DNA of 64,000 nucleotides from Maniola hyperantus. Taxonomy: Eukaryota > Arthropoda > Insecta > Lepidoptera > Nymphalidae. The notes under the pieces were generated by a model. The model was not told the origin of the DNA. It saw only the letters and a list, made by a program, of their open reading frames with translations, and did not search any database. Below, in pieces: positions 35,401-47,400 of this stretch (its first letter is position 1; the number at the start of each line of letters is the position of its first letter). The DNA is taken from positions 14,844,557-14,908,556 of the forward strand of contig NC_048548.1 of assembly GCF_902806685.2 (NCBI RefSeq), given 5' to 3'. A program made the position numbers and the translations under genes.

Positions 35401-38400
35401 GCGCCACGATCTGGCACACGACGTCTCGCCCGTCCAGCACGACTTGGGTACGGGTGGCCCCCACGCCAGCCACGCCGCCGCCCAGGCCCCCCGCGTCGGC
35501 GGCGTTGCGGCCCCGCCACTCCGCGATCTTGCCCTCGATGTCCAGAGTGCTGCGTTTGGAGCCGCTGCGTATCGCGTGAGTGTCAAAATCGCGCATGCCC
35601 CTAACTTTTTTTGCCCCTACAAACGCGCGCCTTTATCGGAACGAATCGCTTTGGGAAAGCCGAAACACACGAGAGGAGAAAAACTCCATCGCACCCGTAT
35701 TAGAGTGGGTAATTCAAACTCGCCTTTTGATTTCGGGTTTTACTTTTCTAAAGCAGTTTCCTTAGTCAGAATTTAACGAGCTTTTAAGAAGATTTTTGTC
35801 TATTTTGTAAGCTAAGAGCTAATTCTATTAAGGGCTGTTTAAAACTACATCTTAATTCGATGCATTTTGGCATGCGCGATTTCGATCATGTTTTCTACTT
35901 TGTCGAAGACTCGACAATACTCGAGCCCGCAAGACAACTAAGTTTAGACGATCATTAATACACTTCTATTTCCTAACCAAAAGAACAAAAAAGAACCAAC
36001 TAAAAATTATAAATCAACTAAACATAATTGAACAGTCTGTTATCGGATACCCTCGTGCGGGACTCACAATCCACATGCCATGCTTTCTCCCATACACATG
36101 CTTACTTATATCTATTCATATAAAGGTGCTGATAAACCAACATTCACTTGAACAAAACATTGAGCATTAGCCGTTTTTAAATTTGACGACCAAGGAATAT
36201 AGAGCCTTAAAGCAAATTTGTTGAGAATTTAGAGCGATTACGCACTCGTCGGATCATAAGCTACCATAGAAATAGTTCTATGATTACTTTGGAACGTATT
36301 TTGACGGACTCGGATCGGATGAGTGCGTAACCACCCTTGAGGTATTCTTTTCCTAGTTTGTCAACATTGAAATTGCGAATGCTCAATGTTTTGTTACAAG
36401 TGAATGCTCAGTTTTTCAGCATCTTAACAATAAAATATAACAGTTATCATAACACATTAAACACGATTAGTTTTGCGCTGTACCTTCTACAGAATCCCTA
36501 AAGATTACGGCTGAAGAATTTGTGGAAAGTTATGAAACCTCTCCTGGACACCCATGCAAAAAGAATATGTTACACTCGGCCTTGAAAAATCAGAACAACT
36601 CGCATTAAATTAGATGAATCGATCAAATGACTCTATTGAATTGGAATTGTTTTTGTACTGCATATTTTATATTCAGAGCCATGTTTTTAAAAACACAAGC
36701 CTGTTCTCACATGTGAAAATCAGATTTGCAAGAATTGCTTGGTATATACATTTTTAGTTGCGTTTCTTCCGTCGAATTGCAACGTTGACAATACTATGGA
36801 TCACTTGGCAGAGACGTTCAAATAAATAGTCACTTTTGTTACGACGCAATAAAGCCCAATTTAGCTCGCATAGCGCTATGGTCTTAAATTTAATAAACGC
36901 TACTCTTTTTTTTTTTTTAATTCAGATACAAGTTAGCCCTTGCATGCAATCTCACCTGATGGTAAGTGATGATGCAGTCTAAGATGATAGCGGGCTAACC
37001 TGGAAGGGGTATGGCAGTTTTTACTAAACCCATACCCCTTTGGTTTCTACACGGCATCGTACCGGAACGCTAAATCGCTTGGCGGTACGGCTTTGCCAGT
37101 AGGGTGGTTTGGTAGTAGTTTCTGCTATTTATATCTTTCTTTTTCTCATAAGAGATAGTCCGAGCCTGCCTGCTCATCTCAGTATAATCTGCTTTCCGAA
37201 TCGGTGGTCTCGACTCGTTACAAGTATCAGAATAGGCTTGTGATTTTGAAAACAAAGGCTAATTTTGAAATAAGAGTTTCTAAAAACTTTAGAGTTTCGG
37301 AGCTGGAATGTTCAGCAAGGCCGAACGCACAGCGAAGCGGGAGGCGAGCATGCGCGGAGCGGGAGAGGCGGCGGAAGGGGTAAAGGCACTTACTTGGCGA
37401 GGGGTACGTTATCGCGGTCCGCGTACGCGTCATACAAATACTCGCTGCAACAGACAACACACGCGTTAGCGAACCGGACCGACTTCCGACCCTCATTCGC
37501 TATGACGTTCACACTTGCGCCCAAGTGAAAGAGCTCTGTGCACTTAGCACGAGCTTGCAGATAAAGGTCCAACCCCCAACAATGTTGAAACTGATGCCAT
37601 ATGTAGGCATTTGGGGTACATTTTATTCCGTAATATGGCGACCAAGTCAAAATCTTAGTGTTTTGACTTTTGGTACACTTTTAAAATTGGGAAAGAACGT
37701 GTATAAAATGTACCAGAACAATGTTCGCGCTCGATTTTGATTTGATCACCATACTATGAAATAAATTCGCATCATCCACTGCGCATGTACAACGTCAGAG
37801 CTCTTCTGTAAAATGGATATCTGTGACGTCACAAAGTTTTTGTATTTAAACCTGTCAGATTAGACGTCACAAAATTCACTTTGCGTGTTACTCATGTCAT
37901 AGAGAATCAGGGTCTTGAACTCATACCAACTCTTATAACTTTTTTTAGTTTGACTAAGAAGTACAATAATATCGTTTCGTTACAACTGTCATGTTAAATA
38001 AATGAACGCGAGCAGCAATCTATAGAAACTGAATTGAAATCCATTTTTTTTACCTTAACCCCCGTTGTACCGCCAATCTAAAGCGATTCAGAGTATATTA
38101 TCCCCATGTTGAGAAATTGTCCCAACAATTTTCAGAATTCCATTAATATATTATTTAGATTTTTCTTCACTTTATAAGATTAAGAGAAATGAATCTTTGA
38201 GTTCGTTAGTTGGCAAGGTGTCGCAACGTCACAAACAAAAGGATACTGGTTCAGCATTTATTACATTTGATGATGAGGCATATCAGAAATATTTCTGTGG
38301 TTGCGATGGCACATTAATAAACGATATTATCTGCTAACTAGAGCTACATTTAGTTAAAACTGCTGTATGCATAAATCTATGTTTATTGAAGTATTATTAT

Positions 38401-41400
38401 AAACGGTGAGTACTTAAATGAAAGGTAACACGAGGAAAACGTTACTTATTACAATAACAAGTATAAATTGTACAGATATAAGCTAGGTAGGTAATATTTG
38501 TGGGCTGTGGCGCGTCGGGGACTAACTATTCAGTGAAACACCTTACTTCGACATGGCCGACTGCACAAGGGCACTGAAATGTAAACTGTTAGGATGTTGA
38601 TGTTCCATGAATCAAATCAAAATACCAAAAACTATCAAACGGAAATTACCTCTATCTAATATATTGGTGCTTTTTGTACAAACTATTACTAGTCCAATTT
38701 ATAAATGCATGGAATAAAGTGACTAGGGCCATCATTTATCTAATAGAGATTTGGATATTTTATTCATTGGAACATGAAATCAATATAAAACTTGGGAATA
38801 CCATTACGGTTATGCAAAGCGACCGTTTTACCGCACTAATGTTAGGACCCTGAGATCAGGACTTGCCAATTTATTTCATGCTATTATAAGTCAGACTGGA
38901 TTTTCGCAGTACATTGCGCGCTACGTTGGAGCTCAACGGGGAGGTGTGTGTTCGATGAGTCGACCGCAAGCAATGTATGACTATGGACTAGCGAGCTACA
39001 TACAAGCCCGTACTACGGTTCGGGCCTACGCACAACAACGAACGACCAACACTCAACACTTGGCTCATTGGAATGCATGCATTATAATATGTTCGGAGGC
39101 AAGCGGGATCGCCACACAGTATAACTGACATTCAGATATTTATATAGATGCTTCATTCGTACAATTCAGTAAACAATCGATCTTCAAAACGAGCAGAAGG
39201 ATGCTCCTGTTCAGTCACGATAATACAAAAAATATTATGTCAAACTGTAAAACAAATCTTGAAAAACTGTCAAAAGGGGCGGTTAATAGAATAAAAGAAA
39301 TAAATGGATGCACTAAATCAAAGATATATCAGAGACGTATTGAGTTTGAAAACTAGGCCATTAAAGGTACACGGTACGCAAGGTTCGGTTGTACACGAAT
39401 TCTAAACTAAATTAAATTAACGGGTCTCAAAGTAGTGCAATACTTTTCTTGGTAGTCAATTATGAAAGGATCTCACTAGCTTAAGACTTCCCACAATTGG
39501 TTTAAGAGATTTTGTACAACCAAATTAGCAACGTTATTATTCGCTCTATGACATTGAAACTGTAACACTCGTACAGTTGTTGCACTTCACAAGTGCACGT
39601 GTCTCATGCTTGTCGTATCGTTGCATGCAAATGTGTGCGTTTGTGAGCGCTTGCTCGCGTCTGATTGGTCCGACAGGCACGCACACGTACCCACAAGTAA
39701 AGTTCACGCGCGCTCGTGAATTGCAACAACTTTATTAGTATTCAATCTTGACAAACCCTGTAAACAGATGTGTCAACATTGGCTATCGTAAAATGACTTT
39801 TTGGCGTAGCTGATTACAATGCCGTAAATTCTTATTTATACCTACCAGCTTAAACTCAAACGTCCCTGGATTGATCGGAATATGAAAGTGCAGTTAAAAA
39901 GTAAAGGGTATCGCATCAACTTCGTGGGACAATTAGTACACACAAAAATGTATTAAAAAAGAAAACATAACACGAATGACAACGTTAGGTATTAGATTCC
40001 AATGAGCCAATGGGAGGGATGATGGGGTCAAGTCAACGTAGTATGGTGGTGCAAGCCGCTATGGGTCGAAGAGCACACGTCCGAGCCTCACCAGTGGACA
40101 CCGCCACCACCGAACCGATCACTTGACTTATGCCTTCATCCACTAATCAATTCTCTCTATAAAATATATCTTTTATAAAATCGTTTTTTAAAAATGGCAT
40201 TGTTCCTGTTTATATAAACCCTAATTGAACACGGAGCTAGATCATTTTGGCTTCATCCACTAATCAATGATTTGGCGTATATTTTGAAAGCCACAATTTG
40301 TTAGGAATTTATAATCTGGCTATAACTCGTAACTATTTTTTTAACGTTCCAAATATACACGGGGAGTTGCCAGAAAGTGCGATATGGCATCACAGACATT
40401 ATGATTATGATCAAAAGGGGGATTTTGTCAAATACTTTAGCATAAACAAATGGGTTTCAATGGCATTGGTGGTTTACATTTTGCGTTGTCCGTTGAAATC
40501 CACAACAAGAATATTATAGTTGAATTTGTTTAAAATCCCGTGCGTGTTTTTAAACCGTTTTATCTTTTATAAGATAGGCTTGCGCTTGACAACAATTATG
40601 CCTTAAGAAAGGCAATGATGAGGTCTAGATTGGAGCGTAGGTACTTGCCTAGATGATGCCAATACGTGGCAAGAAACATAGATGTTGGCAGGGCGTTCCA
40701 AACATTAGCGGTTGGTATCAGAAACGTTGAAAAACGTTTGGTGCGATGTAGATTGAATATCGATCACATAAGAATGCCAACGCTTACGGTCCCCGCTGTT
40801 CTACCGTAAGCGTTGAAGGACGAAGATATATTAATATTAATATTTATTTATTTGACAAAACGATAACACTAGACAAAAAGCCGAGACTGGTGTTGGCAGT
40901 TTGCAGCCCAAATAGACCGTAGTCAAATAGACAAAGTATTTTCGATTTAATATAGTGTTTTCTCTCAAACAACGGGCAAATGGCCAAAAAAGAAGAATGA
41001 GGAGAATGTTAGTAAATACAGAAGGCATAATCAGGGATCGCTGGGGCGGTGGCGGCGTGGTTACCCGAGGGGGCGCCGCGTCACCTGGCGCCGCGCCGCC
41101 ACAGCGCCTCGCACTCGCTGCGAGAACAACACTCCGTCAGACACACCCACTCTCACCCTACACCCATCTAAACTCACCCTACTTCACCCACCTAATCTCA
41201 TTTTGAAGGCAGAACCTACGCGAACGATTTGCTACTTCCTACAGTTTTTCCAATCGGCACCCGTAACGCGCGCAAAACAAGTAGTGCAATCTGACCACAC
41301 GGCGAATCACTGGCACGGCGCAAGACCGTGGCGTGTGGAAGTCTCTACAAGAGAGCAGTGGACGTCTATCGGTTGATGATGATGATGATGATGATATACA

Positions 41401-44400
41401 AAAACATATCTAAGTCGGGTTCGTGTATTTAATGCTTAGTCTATGAGCTGCGCAAACCGTCATGTTAAACTTCAGATGGGACCACTTGTTTTGCGATTAC
41501 TGTAGACGTTCCTTAGTGCGTATGAACGCAACGCATATATGTTACGTACGTTACACGCAGTGCGTTTGTACGCACCAAACAATACCATATTGCAATAATA
41601 TACGAATTTGAATTTTTATCTTGACACACGGCGCGTTGCGTTCAATCGCACCCCAGAATCCCTCTTTAGACATTCGAATCCATTTGTGAAATCAAACATA
41701 ATAGTTCGATGTATAAACTTATAGAGGTGCCAAAGGTGTGAAATAATTTTTGAAATATAAAAGTCACAAAATCAGTCATAGAGAATCCGGACATATTATT
41801 ATCCAACTTATATTAACTAAAAATTTGCAAATATTTGTTTACTGCGAACTGTGAACTGCTAAAAAACTCGGCAGTTGTTCTTTGCGAAAAATATATTTTT
41901 AGCTGTCCAAAATTTTTTTTTTATTTGTCTGATCACGAAAGAAAAGTAAATTCTCATAATCCATTTTTTGGTTGAAAAAAAATATTCTAATTTCAACGAA
42001 ATTTTAATCATTAACAAATCCATTTTTAAGCCAGGCGTATTTAAGATTTTAATAATTCTAAATTCAGTTTAACGACCCATATTTCCGAAACAATTTGAAG
42101 TACTTAGTATCACTATAAGAATATTAATATTAAAATGGCGGTGAATTAAAACAAAGTAAAACTAATTTTGAAAGAACTAATAGAAAATCTAAATCTATCG
42201 GAATAACATTCTAAATACCTTTCCCTAAAAATCCCCTATTGTTATGTAAAAATAAACTATAATTAATTTATATTTTCTTTATGTTTCGACGATTGTATAT
42301 AGTATTTAGTCCATGGATTGCATTTCAAAATGGACACCCCGTATCAATACTTGTAACTAATTACTATATTTGTTTGCTACTATTCTACACATTAGTGCGT
42401 AGAGGTGTCCTTTGGCTCTTCAACCACACAGGGGCTCGAACGTTCTATGAATCGTAACCGTTTTGTGGGTATAGGGTCGATTATGATTAAAATTTGTGGT
42501 ACGATGGAGCGGGATATCGTTGTAACATGCCCGTACACCTAGCGTGACCGTCAAGACAAAATGCATTGATGAAATAGAACACGTACGAATTAATCAGTTT
42601 TCTCGATTCAATGCCCACAATATTCGAGAAACATCCGTGACGTTGTTATGCTAGGCTTGCAGCTCTAGCACTAAACTTTGTCGGAAACCAATAATAATTT
42701 ATAATCACATTTTTTCCAAAGGCACATTTTTTTAACATGCACTTTTGGCAAGAGTATCAAAGTTCAACCAATTTTTTTAAAGGATATTAGCCATGTTACT
42801 CATGACTAATATTCTCCTTTACTCTCCAACTAAGCGTAAAGCTTATGCTAGAGGTACGACAATAGTGCAAGGGGTGGAGTTCGAACCGCCGACCTTTCGG
42901 AATCCAGTCCTTTAACCGTTGAGCTATTGAGGCGCTTTATTCAAGTTTTGTGCTAGGTTTCATTTTTGTATGTTTTTTTGTTCTCAATTCAATTTCAATA
43001 AAATCTGTGACATATCATACGACAGCTGTCTGGTCTGGGCCATATTGTTGAGATTTCCCACTCTCTCGAACACAAAATCTGTCCCGACCATACAAACTAG
43101 AAGTAAACTGGGTGCTCTGACAAATGATATAGAATCGAGGCGCGATTCCGTCCATTCACTACGGGATGAGGGGTGCACAACAAACCCAAAGGCAAGATAA
43201 CATTGACCAGGCAGTCATAACCAAGGGGCGGTAAACAGACTCAAATCATACAAAACAATTCAGAAATTAACTTCAACTTAAAGTAACATTTAAATTAACA
43301 AACGGATCGTCTGCAGAATTGTTACAAATGCTAACTTTCTCAACTCGTGTGTAGTTCGTACAAAATGACTCCTCACGCGAACTTTACGTGTCAACTGTCA
43401 TGTCAAAAGTACAGTCCACCTTTAAAATAAGGACTAAAATTGTACTTTTGACATGACAGTTGACACATAAAGATAAAAGGCGCGTGAGAACTCAATACTT
43501 CTCCTTTTATGCCAGACAATATTTTAGTGTTCTTGTAGAAGGGAGTTGTTTGAGGGATTCACGTGACTGCAAGTGACGTTCCACAAATTGTGATCTCGAT
43601 ACTTACGTAACATAAACATAAAATGGATTTTGTCTACATGATTTGATTATGTTTTTTGCATTATTGATTTGTTTTGCAAAACTGCAGACGATTCCAAAAG
43701 AACGATAACAATGGTATATGGATGACATCTTACATCTAACTGATTACACGCGGCAATCGCTGTTGTCGTGTGTCGTGATCGAACACCATTTTATTTCATA
43801 AAAATTGTAAACTGCGCAGACTTTGACAATATAATATACCTAATGTACTAAAAGGAACATTGTTATTTTGTTTTTGAAAATCTAACCAACACTCAAAATC
43901 TGCCCAATTTGTTGTAAAAAAATAACATTTGAAAGGCGTAAAATTTACTGTACCTTATTTCTGTTAATTCTACTCCTTATTCTTTTCGTAAACAAGCACT
44001 TAATCACATCTGGTACAATAAATTTAAACGCCAATAATGATTCATGTATGTGTTTTACTTGTGAAAAATATTCTTAACGCCCAATCCCTTGATCAATCAC
44101 CAAAGCCCTTGATTTGTTCAAGGGCTTTGGTGACGAGCCCTTATAATAATAATACATTTGTATCATTAGTTATCTGAGCTTCAACGCAGACCAGTGAAGT
44201 GGCGAGCGAGTGGTGGCCGTACCTACCATCAACAATCGAAACCTATCTTTACCAAATACTATGCTAACTTCAGCCTTATTAATCAAAAACCAAAATATAA
44301 AAAGCCAAATCAAAGTATCTTGAAGTTCAAGTCGCTTCAGTCACTTCACTAGTGTGCGATAAAATACTGTCTCGCGTCTCGTGTGTCGTGGGCGTTAAGG

Positions 44401-47400
44401 GTGTGTCAAGAATTTGTAGTAAGTGTGTTATGGGTGTGTCATGAGTGTGTAGTGAGTGTATAGTGAGTGTGTCATGAGTGTGTAGTGAGTGTATAGTGGG
44501 TGTGTTATGAGTGTGTAGTGGGCGTGTCATAGGTGCGTAGTGAATGTGTCATGAGTGTGTTATGAGTGTGTCGTGGGTGTGTCACGGGTGTGTCGCGGTG
44601 TAGTCAGTGAACTGCAAGAGTACGTACGCCTCGACCAGCGGTCCGGGGTAGGGGTCGGGGTGGCGGTAGAGGCGCGCCAGCTTCTGCGCCACGATGAGGA
44701 GCGGCAGGAACAGCACCACGCACCACGACACCGCTATCCAAAAGCCGTTCTGGAAAACATCAGGTACACAATTTAAAAAATTGTACATGAACGTAAAATG
44801 AATACATTACCAAAAGATCTATAGTCGATTTAATATTATATTTCAATAATAAATAATCGATTTGTATTTTAATAGGTTATTGAATGGGTAGCATTTGTGG
44901 GTGGGGAGAAAATAATCGATTAAAATACAATTAAGTATTTTATAATAATTTGATTATCGGCTGCAAGGCTTTTTGCCCACAAATGACTCAGGACGCTATG
45001 GTTTTTTTAGAGTGTCGTTTTGGAGAATTTTTGGGGTGCTGATTACGAAAATGATATCCATTATCAAATCAAAAAAGGCGGACATGTTAGCAGCGTTCGT
45101 GAGGTGTAATGACATCTCACGGGTTTTCTTCAGTACAAAGCGTAATAAGCAAGTACTCACCGCCGGCATGAGCACCGCGCGGCACGCCGAGTCGCGCGTG
45201 GCGTTGTACGCGTTGGAGAGCGGCGCGCACAGCCCCACGTCGTTGTTGGCCGCGCGCACCACCAGCTCCAGGTACTCCTGCAGCCGCGCGCCCATCGCCT
45301 CCGCGAACTCGCGCGTCAGCTGCACACTGTACTCACCGCCGGCATGAGCACCGCGCGGCACGCCGAGTCGCGCGTGGCGTTGTACGCGTTGGAGAGCGGC
45401 GCGCACAGCCCCACGTCGTTGTTGGCCGCGCGCACCACCAGCTCCAGGTACTCCTGCAGCCGCGCGCCCATCGCCTCCGCGAACTCGCGCGTCAGCTGCA
45501 CACTGTACTCACCGCCGGCATGAGCACCGCGCGGCACGCCGAGTCGCGCGTGGCGTTGTACGCGTTGGAGAGCGGCGCGCACAGCCCCACGTCGTTGTTG
45601 GCCGCGCGCACCACCAGCTCCAGGTACTCCTGCAGCCGCGCGCCCATCGCCTCCGCGAACTCGCGCGTCAGCTGCACACTGTACTCACCGCCGGCATGAG
45701 CACCGCGCGGCACGCCGAGTCGCGCGTGGCGTTGTACGCGTTGGAGAGCGGCGCGCACAGCCCCACGTCGTTGTTGGCCGCGCGCACCACCAGCTCCAGG
45801 TACTCCTGCAGCCGCGCGCCCATCGCCTCCGCGAACTCGCGCGTCAGCTGCACACTGTACTCACCGCCGGCATGAGCACCGCGCGGCACGCCGAGTCGCG
45901 CGTGGCGTTGTACGCGTTGGAGAGCGGCGCGCACAGCCCCACGTCGTTGTTGGCCGCGCGCACCACCAGCTCCAGGTACTCCTGCAGCCGCGCGCCCATC
46001 GCCTCCGCGAACTCGCGCGTCAGCTGCACACTGTACTCACCGCCGGCATGAGCACCGCGCGGCACGCCGAGTCGCGCGTGGCGTTGTACGCGTTGGAGAG
46101 CGGCGCGCACAGCCCCACGTCGTTGTTGGCCGCGCGCACCACCAGCTCCAGGTACTCCTGCAGCCGCGCGCCCATCGCCTCCGCGAACTCGCGCGTCAGC
46201 TGCACACTGTACTCACCGCCGGCATGAGCACCGCGCGGCGCGCCGAGTCGCGCGTGGCGTTGTACGCGTTGGAGAGCGGCGCGCACAGCCCCACGTCGTT
46301 GTTGGCCGCGCGCACCACCAGCTCCAGGTACTCCTGCAGCCGCGCGCCCATCGCCTCCGCGAACTCGCGCGTCAGCTGCACACAACACAACAGGGCTGTT
46401 TTAAACTAACATAACCTATCAAAAATTTACAAAAAAATATTCGATTGATAAGTGCAATAAACTCTCCTCCTCCTAGCTCCTTATTCTAATCAACATGGGT
46501 TTCGCACAAATCTACAACCTCTAACTTAGTTAGTTATATTTCGGACATCGCTGAGATTGTCGATGCTACTGGTGAGGTACATGCAATTTACACTGATTTT
46601 CGAAAAGCATTCGACATGGTGAACCATAACATTTTGTTATTAAAAATTGAGTTTTTGGGAATTCATGGCTCATTGTTACGTGTGAATCTTACTTAAGAAA
46701 TCGGTCGCAACTTGTTGCTGTTAATGGTTTTAAGTCTTATGAGATAAAAATAACATCGGGTGTACCTCAAGGATCACATCTAGGTCCCACGTTCTTTTTA
46801 ATTTTTATAAATGATTTTTGGCACTCAAGTTAAATTCTAAATTCAAAATGTTTGCAGACGATATGAAAATTTACAAAACTATTAACAGCCAAGCTGACGT
46901 GATAACACTACAAAATGATATTGATGCTGTTCACTCTTGGTGCACCAATAATGGTATGTCCTTAAATATTGAAAAGTGTTTCCACATTAAATTCACCAGA
47001 AGAAAAAATCCGTTAGACTGTGTCTATAACGAGGTTATTCTTAAGGAAGTTTACAGTATGAGAGACCTTGGTGTAATTGTAGACTCCGCTTGAAGTTTTC
47101 GTCCACATATCGAGCAAATAACATCGAAAGCATCAAAGATATCTGGACTAGTCTTCAGACAAATGAAAATATTCAAGGATCCCAGTTTATCTATTCTTGT
47201 TTTCAATAAGCATCCTTGAATATTGCAGCACTGTATGGAATCCAGGGTATCAAGTTCATTCCGATAGAATAGAACGAATTCAAAAACGGTTTCTATACCA
47301 TCTGTCATACAAGGACATCAAATGTAACAAATTGTTTTCGTATGAATCTCGCCTCTCTCACTATAAAATGAAATCGCTAAAGGATCGTAGAAAGATTGCG

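Larger units (their letters stand above)
37445..44627. other. Prominin intron between TM5 exon and tail exon
   Basis: 7.2 kb. It holds the candidate cassette exon (41085-41117), a MITE (39576-39730), a LINE-related 3' fragment (about 40610-40815), an A-rich-tailed repeat end (40845-40935, minus), an RTE tail (41330-41393), a SINE (42790-42945), a MITE (43371-43489) and a minisatellite (about 44370-44600). Confidence 0.6.

Noticed and set aside
35228..35776. Plus-strand 182-codon frame
   Set aside because: Antisense to the GC-rich alternative terminal exon. The minus-strand reading has matching phase and a protein-like composition, although a GTGAGT on the plus strand at 35575 made me consider it.
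40096..40127. A further phase-2 mini-exon (DRFGGGGVH) in the tail intron
   Set aside because: The donor is fair, but the acceptor lacks a pyrimidine tract, and the segment is too short to support without transcripts.
45154..46383. A CRISPR-like array (regular repeats)
   Set aside because: Both repeats and spacers are identical, the unit is an exon with splice sites, and the genome is eukaryotic.
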